DNA from: Tragulus kanchil
Taxonomy: Eukaryota > Chordata > Mammalia > Artiodactyla > Tragulidae
Reading direction: 5' to 3'
Assembly: GCA_022376925.1 (NCBI GenBank)
Contig: JAIOJX010000025.1
Span: forward strand, 144,171,301 to 144,235,300
Length of the DNA: 64,000 nucleotides
Part shown: in pieces, positions 23,572 through 35,940 of the stretch
Numbering within the stretch: the first letter of the stretch is position 1
Layout: each line of letters begins with the position of its first letter
The notes under the pieces: model-generated
Database searches by the model: none
What the model saw: only the letters and a program-made list of their open reading frames with translations
Told to the model about the DNA's origin: nothing
Translations under genes and position numbers: made by a program

Positions 23572-23787
23572 GGCTTCCACGGGTGGCAGTCGGGGTATAA
23601 GAAACCACCTGACAGTGCAGGAGACATAAGAGATGTGGGTTTGATCCTAGATTGGGAAGATTGCCTAGAGCGGGGCATGGCAACCCACTCTAGTATTCTT
23701 GCTTGGAAAATTCCTTGGCAAGAGGAGCCTGGTAAACTATAGTCCATAGGGTCACAAAGAGTTGGACATGACTAAAATGACATAGCA
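23572..23787 (+). mobile_element. Bov-tA SINE
   Basis: Diverged tRNA head (ggcttccacgggtggcagtc), then gggtttgatcctagattggg, caacccactctagtattctt, and the end acaaagagttggacatgact. Confidence 0.87.
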
Positions 23788-24228
23788 TAGCATATATGTA
23801 CGTGTGCGTGTGTGTATGTATAATCCTGTTTTCAAGGTTGACCTAAAATTTTTAGAAAGGACCTAAAACTTTAATACTGTGAAAGTGTGATGTATTTGCA
23901 TGTGTATATGCATCGGTGTGTTTATCTGAAATAGTTCAAAGTGTTTCCAGATTGTGTTGATTTTAGTAACACTCTATATTCAAAGCTTCTTGGGGAATCA
24001 GCTTAAAATTGATGAGCCCCAACTAGAGACAGTAGAGTGAAGGTGTTAAAATTGGGGCTTGGCAGTAAACAACAAAACTCTGTTAAAAACAAAATTGGGA
24101 TTTGGAATCAGACTTAGAGTCATATCCCTACGATGATACTTTCCAGGACATATTACTTGACAGTTCAATTCACAGTGTCTTTAACTGTGTAACATGAAGA
24201 TTGTAGTAGAATTGTTGTAAAGATTAAA

Positions 24229-24384
24229 ACTGGACTATAGCCTGTGAGGCTCCTCTCTCCATGGGATTCTCCAGGAAAGAATAGTGGAGTGGGTTGCCAT
24301 GCGCTCTTCGGGAAATCTTTCCCACCCAGGGTGGGAAGATTGGCATGCAGGTTCTTCACCAGTAGCGCCACCTGGGAAACCCAC
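24229..24384 (-). mobile_element. Bov-tA SINE, 3'-truncated
   Basis: On the minus strand: gggtttcccaggtggcgcta head, caacccactccactattctt, ggagaatcccatggagagag, ending near tataggctac-type sequence. The gagtcagacatgactg end is absent. Confidence 0.82.
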
Positions 24385-24469
24385 ATAAAGCATGTAGTGT
24401 ATATTAAATACTAAGTTGAACTATTATGGTTAAAAAAAAAGCCTACTGTGTGTATTAAGTAATATGAGA

Positions 24470-24590
24470 TGGGAGAATGAGGTGGTTAGATGGCATCGCC
24501 GACTCAACGGACAGAAAGACAGGGAAGCCTGGCATGCTACAGTTTATGGGATTAGAGAGTCAGACACAGCTTATCGACTAAACAAATGAT
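24470..24590 (+). mobile_element. BovB 3'-end fragment
   Basis: It contains gatggcatcgccgactcaac, aagacagggaagcctggcat and gagagtcagacacagcttat, in the order of the BovB 3' end. Confidence 0.8.
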
Positions 24591-25044
24591 GACCTACCTT
24601 TAAAACATATAGAGAAAAAGATTTATTTCATTTTAGTTAAGCGTAACAGAGAACATAATTACTAAACACTTAGAGGCTAGGTAAACCCCATTTTTCTGCA
24701 CTGTCTTGTGAGTATCATGTATGCCTCTGTCTCTTCTCCAGAAAGCCCTGTCCTGCTGGTCATTGTATCTGTTCTAGCTCTTCTTTGAATAGGAATTCTT
24801 ACAGATGGGCTGAGGTGTCCTCCCCAGAACTGCCGCAAAGAAGTGGCAGTTTCCGTTCTTGTGTCTTAGTTCTATAGCTTCCACAACAAATGATAAGGAG
24901 AAAAAAAGTGAAACCAGAAATGGTGAAATATTTACATAAACTCAAAGCAATTGGCCCACACTTACAAGGTGGACTGCATTTGTAGGCTGGAGATAGATAA
25001 CAGAGGGATACTGTATAGAGATGCTCAACATGTGGCTGACTGCT

Positions 25045-25075
25045 TTATATATATATATACATATATATATATATA
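25045..25075. repeat. (AT)n microsatellite
   Basis: AT dinucleotide run with one C, immediately before a CHR-like SINE. Confidence 0.9.
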
Positions 25076-25080
25076 ATTAG

Positions 25081-25343
25081 GGGCTTCCCTGATGGTTCAA
25101 TGGGTAAAGAGTTCACCTTGCAATGCAAGGGACACTGGTTCGATCGCTGGCCCAGGAAGATCCCACATGCTGAGGAATGGCTGGGCCAGTGTGTCCAGTG
25201 ACGCGCCAGCACTCTGGAGTGCATGAGCCCAGAGCCAGTGCTCTGCAATGAGAGAAGCCACTGCAATGGGAGGCCCACACAGGCCAAGAGTAAAGATGCA
25301 TGAAAAATAAACAATGACTTACAGGCAAAAAGAAAAAAAAAAT
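25081..25343 (+). mobile_element. CHR-like SINE, plus strand
   Basis: gggcttccctgatggttcaa head, ccttgcaatgcaagggacac, aagatcccacatgctgagga, ccagagccagtgctctgcaa, ggaggcccacacaggccaag, then an A-rich tail. It has fewer CpGs than the 10352 and 55872 copies, so it is older. Confidence 0.88.
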
Positions 25344-25540
25344 CAACGCATTGGGAGTTTAGTCGATGAAATTTAAAGAAAAAATTGTCGCCTTTTCCCA
25401 GTGCCTTGAGAGACATGTTTCTATATAGAATTTTTTTAAACCAGTGATGCCATTTAAAATAGCCCTAAAGTAAGTGCTTTTACATCTGTTACTATGGATG
25501 TTACTTTCTCCCAGGAGACGTCAAACAGAACACTTAAACT

Positions 25541-27652
25541 CTGAGTGAGTAGAGTAATTGACAGTGTAGCTCTCTATTCTCACTGTTTGCTGCCTGCCCA
25601 CTTAAATACAAACACAGGGAAAGAGTGAGAAATGAGTCAAAGTAGGTTTCTAGAAAAAAAAAAAAAGGCAAAAGAAGAAGCTGGAAGATATAATAGTTTA
25701 TTTCTTTGAGATGGTTTAAGTGGTACTTGAATGTAATGAAATTTTAACCTGAAGAGAACAGGGTTTTCTTTCAGGGTATCACATCTGTTGAAAATAGGTA
25801 AAACTAAATATGACATTGAAGCAGGAGGGTTTTCACTTTAGAATTAGAAAATGGTTGAGAAAGAACTGGCTGTTCCAAGTTTGTAAACTGAAATGTCTGT
25901 TTACTAGAGTGTATGTTTAGTTGACTATCAAAAGATAATAAGGCAATTGATTATTTGGCAACCACTTCAGTTTTCAGACCTAATTGGGAGGATTCCAAAT
26001 AGATCTCAGATCTCCTTTTCTGTTTGCCTCTACAAGATATTCTATTCCCTAAATTCAATATAAAAAATTCATCTTCTGCCACATGTAAGTCAATGAAGTT
26101 AAGACTTCATTGATACACAAAAAATAAACTCAAAATGGCTTAAATACTTAAATGTAAGACATGACACCACAGAGTGCTCCTAGAGAAAAGCCTTTATTTC
26201 CAAAATATACAAACAGCTCATACAGCTCAATAATGCAATTCCTTCCGCAACAACAATCAAAAATGATCAAAAGAACTAAATAGATATTTCTTCAAAGAAG
26301 ACGTACAGGTGGCCAATAGGTACATGAAAAGGTGCTCAACATTGCTAATTATTAGACCAGTGCAAATCAAAACTACAAAGAGATATTAGTTCACACCAAT
26401 TAGAATGGCCATCATTAAACCAAATAACAAATGATGGAGAGAGTATGGAGAAAAAGTAACCATTATACACTGTTGGGAATGTAATTGGTCACTATTGTAA
26501 ACAGTATGGAAGTTCCTAAAAAAACTAAAACTAAAGTTACCATATGATTCAGCAATCCTACTCTCAGACATATATCCGAGAACGTCAAAAACCCAAAGAA
26601 CACTTTAAATTTTTCTGAGTGAGTAGAGTAATTGACAGTGTAGCTCTCTATTCTCACTGTTTGCTGCCTGCCCACTTAAATACAAACACAGGGAAAGAGT
26701 GAGAAATGAGTCAAAGTAGGTTTCTAGAAAAAAAAAAAAAGGCAAAAGAAGAAGCTGGAAGATATAATAGTTTATTTCTTTGAGATGGTTTAAGTGGTAC
26801 TTGAATGTAATGAAATTTTAACCTGAAGAGAACAGGGTTTTCTTTCAGGGTATCACATCTGTTGAAAATAGGTAAAACTAAATATGACATTGAAGCAGGA
26901 GGGTTTTCACTTTAGAATTAGAAAATGGTTGAGAAAGAACTGGCTGTTCCAAGTTTGTAAACTGAAATGTCTGTTTACTAGAGTGTATGTTTAGTTGACT
27001 ATCAAAAGATAATAAGGCAATTGATTATTTGGCAACCACTTCAGTTTTCAGACCTAATTGGGAGGATTCCAAATAGATCTCAGATCTCCTTTTCTGTTTG
27101 CCTCTACAAGATATTCTTTTCCCCTAAATTCAATATAAAAAATTCATCTTCTGCCACATGTAAGTCAATGAAGTTAAGACTTCATTGATACACAAAAAAT
27201 AAACTCAAAATGGCTTAAATACTTAAATGTAAGACATGACACCACAGAGTGCTCCTAGAGAAAAGCCTTTATTTCCAAAATATACAAACAGCTCATACAG
27301 CTCAATAATGCAATTCCTTCCGCAACAACAATCAAAAATGATCAAAAGAACTAAATAGATATTTCTTCAAAGAAGACGTACAGGTGGCCAATAGGTACAT
27401 GAAAAGGTGCTCAACATTGCTAATTATTAGACCAGTGCAAATCAAAACTACAAAGAGATATTAGTTCACACCAATTAGAATGGCCATCATTAAACCAAAT
27501 AACAAATGATGGAGAGAGTATGGAGAAAAAGTAACCATTATACACTGTTGGGAATGTAATTGGTCACTATTGTAAACAGTATGGAAGTTCCTAAAAAAAC
27601 TAAAACTAAAGTTACCATATGATTCAGCAATCCTACTCTCAGACATATATCC
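25541..27652. repeat. Tandem duplication junction 8 (period 1074-1075)
   Basis: Copy 1 is 25541-26577 and copy 2 is 26615-27652. The 37-bp filler at 26578-26614 partly echoes sequence just before copy 1 (aagaacactttaaa versus agaacacttaaac). One substitution/indel cluster occurs at 26043/27118 (tattccctaa versus tttcccctaa). The break cuts an L1 element in the middle. Confidence 0.9.
26110..26577 (+). mobile_element. L1 ORF2-end fragment (copy 1, cut by duplication)
   Basis: aataaactcaaaatggctta, acctggccaatagg-type and caaatcaaaactacaaagag blocks match the end of L1 ORF2 on the plus strand. Many stops, non-coding. It stops abruptly at 26577 because of junction 8; the uninterrupted version is 27185-28200. 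Confidence 0.85.
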
Positions 27653-28200
27653 AGAGAAATCTCTAATCCGAGAAGATACATGCACCCCAATGCTCACAGC
27701 AGCACTATTTACAATAGCCAACATATGGAATCCACCTATATGTCCATTGACAGGTGAATGTATACAGAAGGTACGTCATATCCAGTGGAATACTAGTCAG
27801 CCACAAAAAATGAAGTAATGCCATTTGCAGCAACATGGATGGGCCTAGAAATTACATGATAAAGAGAAGTGCGATATTATAGTACTTATATGTGGAATCT
27901 GAGATATGATACAAAGGAATTTATTTACAAAAGAAAAACTGACTCACAGACATAGAAAACAGACTTATGGTTATGAAAGGAAAAGACGGTGGGAGAGGGA
28001 TAAATTGGGAGTTTGGGATTAGCAGATACAAAGTACGGTTATATGAAACAGACAAAAAACAAGGCCCTACTGTATAGCACAGGCAACTCTATTCAATAAT
28101 AAACCATAATGGAAAAGAATATGAAACAATATATATCTGAATCACTCTGCTGTATGGTACTAACTAACACAACATTGTAAATCAATTTCAATTTTAAAAA
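27185..28200 (+). mobile_element. L1 3' end, 5'-truncated
   Basis: The plus-strand end of L1 ORF2 and its 3' UTR: caatgctcacagcagcacta, aatactagtcagccacaaaa, gccatttgcagcaacatgga, cttatatgtggaatctgaga, ggccctactgtatagcacag and acacaacattgtaaatcaat, then a short A-rich end. The reading frame is broken by many stops. Typical artiodactyl L1, well diverged. Confidence 0.9.
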
Positions 28201-28380
28201 AGTCCATCTTTCTTTCCGATATAGGAGAGCTTGCTTTAATGTATATAAAATCAATGAAAGGTCTTGTAATTTTTTCTTACTCTTTTAATGTTGAAATAAA
28301 ATTTAGTCGAATAGGCGGTAATTTTCTATGTTTAGTTTGTATTTTAGTAGCAAATATTAGTGAAGTTAAATGTTGTTAAA

Positions 28381-28640
28381 TGTTGTTGTTCAGTCGTTAA
28401 GTCATGTCCAACTCTTTGCAACCCTCTGGACTGCAGCACACCAGGCTTCTCTGTCCCTCATTATCTCCTGGAGTTTCCCCAAGTTCATGTCTATTAAATC
28501 GATGAGGCATCCAGACATCTCATCCTCTGCTGTTCTCTTTGCCTTTTGCCTTCAGTTTTTCCCAGGATAAGGGTATTTTCCAATGAATAAGCTGTTTTCA
28601 TCAGGTGGCCAAAATATTGGAGCTTCAACTTCAACATATA
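28381..28640 (-). mobile_element. BovB 3' end
   Basis: In reverse: tgttgttgttcagtcg (the CAA tail), gtcatgtccaactctttgca, ccaggcttctctgtccctca, then the C-terminal coding region (gaggcatccagacatctcat). About 260 bp, 5'-truncated. Confidence 0.88.
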
Positions 28641-28699
28641 TAGGGCTATATACAGGTATTTTAATGGGGTATACTTATGCGTTACCAGCAGTTTCTTCA

Positions 28700-29845
28700 T
28701 AAATGACCATTTCTTTCTTGATACTTGAGAAAAGATATAACTTTTTTATTCAGGCACTTATAGGATTCTTGAGAGAAAAAAGCTTTTATGACCATTTTAT
28801 AAATGCATCTTTTAAAACATTTGTTGAATGAATGAATGAAAAGCTTTGTTGAAACTAATGATGGTTATGATTTTGGTGCTAATATATCTATACATAATGT
28901 ATCATTTTTATTGAGCATGCAATATTTGGTCTTTCATTCTTCATTTACATCATACAACTTATATTCTGTCATTCTACTCATTTTTAGATGAAAAAATCTT
29001 TATACATATATCCATATAAAACATACACAGTGAGATTTATAGTGAAAGTATAAATCTTTGATGATTTCTAGGAATGACTGATAAATTAAGGGAGCAGGTA
29101 TAGCTGATGTTGGACTTGAAAGGATACAACTAATATAGCAGTGAACTGAATGAGTAGATAAGATAGTTCAATACACATGATAAATACATTTATGGTAGCT
29201 TTTATAAATAGGGTCAAAATTTTAGAGGAGGCTATGTGGGATTCTGGAAGAAAGATCTTAAATGACAGGCATAGAATTTTTCCCCTCATCAAAAAAATGG
29301 AATAACGTATATAATCTTGAATTAGGCATCAGTATGTTGAAATTACTTTCATCAATATCCATTTTAGTGAGATTGATCTATATATGACTTGGAAATTCTT
29401 TGGAAAGGAGATTGCTTTTCTGTTTTCTTATTTTTAGGATGGGTAATACAAAAGAAAAAATAATTGTGCTTTCTATCAGTATGTTTGGCTTTTATAAAAT
29501 TTATAAGTTACTTATAAAATGAATCTGTAGTTTGACTTGGGAGTGGCCTCTCTTTCACTGTTGCCATTTTAAACCTGAATCTTTCTGAGGTTTTAGTAAG
29601 CATCACCAAAATATTTATCACTTGGTTACAGCATAATGTAGCTTTTTTTACTTGTGAGTACAAAAATACTCTTGATACGCCATTCACTGTAAGTATAGTT
29701 TGAATTTTTTGTTCTCTTATTTTGCTTAGCATTATATTACTTGAAATAAATAGGTTTTATGGTTCTGTTTATGTATAAATGTTAAAAATTACTGAATTTG
29801 TTATGGTATATGACATGATTTAGATCATCGGAATATTCCTGATCA
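28700..29845. other. Unique AT-rich sequence, nothing recognised
   Basis: A short GAAT run at 28828-28842 is the only simple repeat. No repeat family, splice-flanked frame or RNA gene seen. Confidence 0.4.
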
Positions 29846-29849
29846 TGTA

Positions 29850-30078
29850 ATGCCTTGCTCACTTCTCTCAACTAATTTCTTTTATTCTGGGCAGTCCTCA
29901 GTCCTAATTTTATTTGCTTGATTATCTGTTTAATATCTAGCTCTTTGCACCAATTTTAACCTCAATGAAGCTGAGATTTATGTCTATTCTGTTGCGCTGC
30001 TGTACTTCCAGTCCCTGTAGAGGGCTGGGCATGTAGTTGGTGTTCAGTAAATATTTGTTAAATGAGGTGAATGAATGT
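29850..30078 (+). mobile_element. L2 LINE 3' end
   Basis: The order cctcaatgaagctgagattt, ctgctgtacttccagtccct, ggctgggcatgtagttggtg, ttcagtaaatatttgttaaa and gaatgaatg is the L2 3' end. The preceding 100 bp (atgccttgctcacttctctc) fits upstream L2 sequence. Confidence 0.65.
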
Positions 30079-30974
30079 CTTTCAGACCGATCAAATTGTG
30101 CTTTGGTGTTTTTTAAACATTGTTAATTGCCACAGGGAAGCCTGTGTATAATTATTAGAGTCTGTCTGCAGTTTTCTTTTTTTCTGTCTCATACACTGAT
30201 TTAAATTTGAATCAAAGGTCATTATTTGCATTATTTTGAAAATTAAATCTCTTTTCTATATGTAAGCATAAAATTAGAATTAATGTCTGAAATCTCAAGA
30301 AAAACCAAGGCCTGGGTTTATGAGTGAGGAGCTTTCCAATGAAAGAGTTGTATAAAATTTTCATGAACATTAGAACTAGCAGTGCAGAAAATACATAGAA
30401 ATTCCCAGCACACAAGTTATCATTGCCTGAAGGCTGCTGGCTAACAGTTTCCCCTGAACTATTTAGGAATGTGCTCTCATTTGTTGACTGAATAGAATAT
30501 ATATGATGATTTCATTTGCAGACTGTCATTCTATTCATACTTCATGATACATTCTTTATTTCAGTATTCTCACACTGAGGAATATATACGTTTTAGAATT
30601 CAATTTTACGAACAATTATTGAAAGTTCTATGCAAGGCACTGTTCAAAGGACATACCAATAATTTATTGTCTTTGGCTTTATTTGTAAGCTACTGATGGA
30701 ACAGGACAAGGGCTGTTAGCAAACTACATGGAATACTGAGGAGAAAGTTAATTTCAACAAGAGAATCAATGAAATGTTCACGGAAATAGGTGATACTAGA
30801 TATGAACATTTAAAGATGAGTAGAATTTCAAGAGATGAATTGGTAAGAACACCGTGAGCCCACTGTATATTTTGTGTAGGGAGTTCAATTTCAAACCAGG
30901 CGGGGAATAAACACAAGTCAGGTAGAGATCAAACCATCTACTTTATTATTGGTAGATCTCAGTTAGAAACCACA

Positions 30975-31293
30975 TTCTGGCAGGGCAGCAATGAAGATGC
31001 AGACAGAGAACCAACTAATGTACTTGAAGGCAGGGTGTAGGAGGAGAGGGTCGGATGAATGGAGAAAGTAGCTTGGAAACACATACATTATATAAAATAG
31101 ATAGCTGGTGTGAATTTGTTGCATGACTCAGGGAACTCAAAACAGAGCTCTGTGACAACCTAGAGGCATGGTATGGGGTGAGCGGTGGGAGGGAGACTCA
31201 AGAGGGAGAGAACATATGTGTACCTATGGATGATCCATGTTGATGTATGGCAGAAACCAACACAATACTGTAATTATCCTTCAATTAAAAGGA
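30975..31293 (+). mobile_element. L1 3' end (copy 1)
   Basis: cagggcagcaatgaagatgc, tgcatgactcagggaactca, ctgtgacaacctagaggcat, gatccatgttgatgtatggc, and the end ttatccttcaattaaaagga. This is an L1 3' UTR subtype different from the 22091 and 27185 elements. Confidence 0.75.
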
Positions 31294-32104
31294 GGGGTGG
31301 CCTGGGGGGGGGATATACATATGACTAATCTGGGATCATACATATCTGTAAACAACAAAACTCTGTAAAAGTAAGAAATAAAAAAAAGAAAACACACCAA
31401 GATACTCAGTCAAGTTCAGCCAAATAGATTTAAATAAACAAACACAATAAATAAATAAATACAGAAGACAAGAAAGAAACCACAGTCTGGACCTGCCGAC
31501 ATGGCTTTTCAAATACTCCTTCCCTAGGGTTAAACCTACCCAGACCAAGTGGGAAAAGATATCCAGGTCTTGGGCAAAATTTTTATACCTTTTTCTTGCT
31601 GAATGGAAGTACATGAAATTACCCAGCATATAATCTCTGCTTTTCCCAAGGGCAGCAGTGACTACAGAGTGAAGAGGTAGTCAAATATGTTTTCCTCTTA
31701 GGAGTAGGAGTGTCTGGATGAGAGAGGGGATTATGATTCTCCCTAACTGTATGTATGTTAATAGAAAATGGCTTAAGTTTTAAATACATACTAGTCATAT
31801 TGAAGTAAAGCTTTGTAAATTCTAATATTGGCTCATCTTTACAGCTATCGTTTTGTTTTGATGGAAAGCTATTTAATATCCATTTTCGTTCCTCTTCATT
31901 CAGGGATCCTTTCAAGGAAAGTCATGTTTGTATTACTGGAAACCTTTGGTAAATAATATTAAAAAGACCTTATGTCTGATTAGTGAAAAAAGGGGTAGAA
32001 TTTCAAGAGATGAATTGGTAAGAACACTGAATTTTTTAAAAAAAGGCAAAAAAAGAGATCAAACCATCTACTTTATTATTGGTAGATCTCAGTTAGAAAC
32101 CACA

Positions 32105-32423
32105 TTCTGGCAGGGCAGCAATGAAGATGCAGACAGAGAACCAACTAATGTACTTGAAGGCAGGGTGTAGGAGGAGAGGGTCGGATGAATGGAGAAAGTA
32201 GCTTGGAAACACATACATTATATAAAATAGATAGCTGGTGTGAATTTGTTGCATGACTCAGGGAACTCAAAACAGAGCTCTGTGACAACCTAGAGGCATG
32301 GTATGGGGTGAGCGGTGGGAGGGAGACTCAAGAGGGAGAGAACATATGTGTACCTATGGATGATCCATGTTGATGTATGGCAGAAACCAACACAATACTG
32401 TAATTATCCTTCAATTAAAAGGA
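32105..32423 (+). mobile_element. L1 3' end (duplicate copy)
   Basis: Same element as 30975-31293, repeated by junction 9. Confidence 0.75.
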
Positions 32424-34109
32424 GGGGTGGCCTGGGGGGGGGATATACATATGACTAATCTGGGATCATACATATCTGTAAACAACAAAACTCTGTAAAA
32501 GTAAGAAATAAAAAAAAGAAAAAACACACCAAGATACTCAGTCAAGTTCAGCCAAATAGATTTAAATAAACAAACACAATAAATAAATAAATACAGAAGA
32601 CAAGAAAGAAACCACAGTCTGGACCTGCCGACATGGCTTTTCAAATACTCCTTCCCTAGGGTTAAACCTACCCAGACCAAGTGGGAAAAGATATCCAGGT
32701 CTTGGGCAAAATTTTTATACCTTTTTCTTGCTGAATGGAAGTACATGAAATTACCCAGCATATAATCTCTGCTTTTCCCAAGGGCAGCAGTGACTACAGA
32801 GTGAAGAGGTAGTCAAATATGTTTTCCTCTTAGGAGTAGGAGTGTCTGGATGAGAGAGGGGATTATGATTCTCCCTAACTGTATGTATGTTAATAGAAAA
32901 TGGCTTAAGTTTTAAATACATACTAGTCATATTGAAGTAAAGCTTTGTAAATTCTAATATTGGCTCATCTTTACAGCTATCGTTTTGTTTTGATGGAAAG
33001 CTATTTAATATCCATTTTCGTTCCTCTTCATTCAGGGATCCTTTCAAGGAAAGTCATGTTTGTATTACTGGAAATCTTTGGTAAATAATATTAAAAAGCC
33101 CTTATGTCTGATTAGTGATTGAAATCCAAGGTTGCTTTTAATACCATCATCATAAAATAAGTTAAAGGACATTATTTCACTGTGGAATCCAATGAAGCTA
33201 ACCATGCTATTAAGATTACTTTAAATTCAATTTTACTTAACCACTAAAATTTTTTGATGAAATTGTATCCTTGAACTTGTGATTTTTCTCTACACTGAGG
33301 ATAACTTTGTACTGGCAATTTCAAATACAACTCATTGATAGAATAGAAAAATTAGGATCATTTGCGGCTGTCCAGATCTGCGTAACTTTCCCAACCTGTC
33401 ATATTTTGTAGTGCAAATATTTGTGGGTTATGGAGTTCAGTGTGAGACCTTTGGTTGTAAGAGTTTATTAGCTGACTTCAGTTACACTGATTTATGCAGT
33501 AGTAAATATGATGAATGGGGAGGGATGGTGTTTTACTGATCAGAAAACACATTGAGAGTTAAACTTGTATTCCAGGTTGTTTGTTCTCTGGGGAACATTT
33601 TCCTTATAAAAATGTTTTAATGACATAAATGCCCATTTGATAGATAGAAATAAAAGTCTCTTAAACAGTATTGCAGAAGAGTTGCTGACCTTGGTTTTCT
33701 TTCTCTGTGGGGCCTAAATAACTACAAGTAATAAACATAAAACTGGTGTTTCTTTTTCTCTCTTTAAATAGATAGATGCATACGTAAATATATGTATGAC
33801 ATAGTCTTTTGTATCACATGATTCTAATCTGCTTTTCTTCTCTATTTTCCACAACTCATCTTTGCTTATTATATCGTATACTATTTTTTCTTTTTTTTCA
33901 AATGAAAGAATGTTTGTTTAAAGAGCCGTGAAGGGTTTACTAAAAAGGGCCCTCTCCATGTAATCCTCTCCCTGTTGTCCTTTTCAGATCCTGGTGTGAA
34001 CAACCAAGAGAAAAACAAGAGAGAGAATTGGGCAGTGGGAAATGGAGATGCAGCATCTGGGCATTGTCTTTTTTTCTCTTCCTTTCCACTCTGAAGCACA
34101 TTCCATTTT

Positions 34110-34447
34110 TTTCTTTCTCTTTTTTGACTGTGCCGGATCTTCCCTGCTGCTCAGGTTTTTCTCTAGTTGTTACCAGCAGGGGCTACTCGTCACTGATGTG
34201 CAAGGGCTTCTCATTGCAGTGGCTTCTCTTGTCGGGGAACATAGGCTTTAAGGCACATGGGTTTCAGCAGCTGTGGCACATAGGCTCTAATAGTTGGAGT
34301 TCTCAGGCTCTGGTGCACAGGCCCCATAGCTGTGGCCTACAGGCTTAGTTACTGCTTGACATGTGGGATCGACCCGGACCAGGGATCAAGGCAGGTCTCC
34401 TGCATTGGCCCATGGATTCTTTACAATGAACCGTCAGGGACAGCTCT
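34110..34447 (-). mobile_element. CHR-type SINE with target-site duplication (copy 1)
   Basis: Reverse orientation: T-rich side, then gcttctcattgcagtggctt, ggctctggtgcacaggcccc, gacatgtgggatcgacccgg, and the head ending aatgaaccgtcagggacagc. The flank agcacattc(c/t)atttt occurs at 34095-34109 and 34448-34462. Confidence 0.85.
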
Positions 34448-35179
34448 AGCACATTCTATTTTGCTGTCCTTATTTCTGCTTTCTTTGCCGGATTGCCAAA
34501 GACCGCTGAAGAAAAATCAAATAGACTTGTGGATCAGTGTTATTACACCTGTAAGGTTTTTAGCCTCAGCCAAACCTCAGCAAATCCTTTCCGCAGTCTC
34601 CCAGTCAGCTTCCTTTTCCCATCTATCATGGTCTTTATATTTGCATGTGCTATTCTCTGGGGAACATTTTCCTTATAAAAATGTTTTAATGACATAAATG
34701 CCCATTTGATAGATAGAAATAAAAGTCTCTTAAACAGTATTGCAGAAGAGTTGCTGACCTTGGTTTTCTTTCTCTGTGGGGCCTAAATAACTACAAGTAA
34801 TAAACATAAAACTGGTGTTTCTTTTTCTCTCTTTAAATAGATAGATGCATACGTAAATATATGTATGACATAGTCTTTTGTATCACATGATTCTAATCTG
34901 CTTTTCTTCTCTATTTTCCACAACTCATCTTTGCTTATTATATCGTATACTATTTTTTCTTTTTTTTCAAATGAAAGAATGTTTGTTTAAAGAGCCGTGA
35001 AGGGTTTACTAAAAAGGGCCCTCTCCATGTAATCCTCTCCCTGTTGTCCTTTTCAGATCCTGGTGTGAACAACCAAGAGAAAAACAAGAGAGAGAATTGG
35101 GCAGTGGGAAATGGAGATGCAGCATCTGGGCATTGTCTTTTTTTCTCTTCCTTTCCACTCTGAAGCACATTCCATTTTT

Positions 35180-35517
35180 TTCTTTCTCTTTTTTGACTGT
35201 GCCGGATCTTCCCTGCTGCTCAGGTTTTTCTCTAGTTGTTACCAGCAGGGGCTACTCGTCACTGATGTGCAAGGGCTTCTCATTGCAGTGGCTTCTCTTG
35301 TCGGGGAACATAGGCTTTAAGGCACATGGGTTTCAGCAGCTGTGGCACATAGGCTCTAATAGTTGGAGTTCTCAGGCTCTGGTGCACAGGCCCCATAGCT
35401 GTGGCCTACAGGCTTAGTTACTGCTTGACATGTGGGATCTTCCCGGACCAGGGATCGAAGGCAGGTCTCCTGCATTGGCCCATGGATTCTTTACAATGAA
35501 CCGTCAGGGACAGCTCT
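35180..35517 (-). mobile_element. CHR-type SINE (duplicate copy)
   Basis: Same SINE and target-site duplication as 34110-34447, repeated by junction 10. Confidence 0.85.
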
Positions 35518-35715
35518 AGCACATTCTATTTTGCTGTCCTTATTTCTGCTTTCTTTGCCGGATTGCCAAAGACCGCTGAAGAAAAATCAAATAGACTTGT
35601 GGATCAGTGTTATTACACCTGTAAGGTTTTTAGCCTCAGCCAAACCTCAGCAAATCCTTTCCGCAGTCTCCCAGTCAGCTTCCTTTTCCCATCTATCATG
35701 GTCTTTATATTTGCA

Positions 35716-35940
35716 TGTGCTATTCTTCTCCTGAAATATCTTTTTAAAAATTCCTCTTCAGATAAACCCCAGGCATTCTTCAAGACCAGCTGGACTGTTA
35801 CTTGAATTTATGAAGCTTTGCAGCCTGCCCCTTCCTTCTGCTCATCTTCCCCAGGTTGTTCCCCTAACCCGATTACTCTCCTTCTTTTGCATGCTTTTAG
35901 TGTATTGCATGTAGCATTGTCATTAGAGTTGAAGCCTTTC
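35716..35940 (+). mobile_element. L2-like LINE fragment
   Basis: gctattcttctcctgaaata, caggcattcttcaagaccag and gcatgcttttagtgtattgc follow the order of an L2 3' region (cattcttcaaggccagctc type). Strongly diverged. Confidence 0.4.

Larger units (their letters stand above)
30821..33118. repeat. Tandem duplication junction 9 (period about 1132, imperfect start)
   Basis: Copy 1 is 30821-31986 and copy 2 is 31996-33118. Both start tagaatttcaagagatgaat. Then 72 bp in copy 1 (30853-30924) is replaced by about 27 bp of A/T-rich sequence in copy 2 (32028-32054). After that the copies agree to the end, apart from small changes (agacc versus agccc, aacct versus aatct). The internal replacement is unusual among these duplications. 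Confidence 0.88.
33584..35726. repeat. Tandem duplication junction 10 (period 1069-1070)
   Basis: Copy 1 is 33584-34652 and copy 2 is 34653-35726, abutting at a shared tattct. The main difference is in the SINE head: gtgggatcgacccggaccag ... atcaagg in copy 1 versus gtgggatcttcccggaccag ... atcgaagg in copy 2. Copy 2 fits the family better. Confidence 0.92.
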
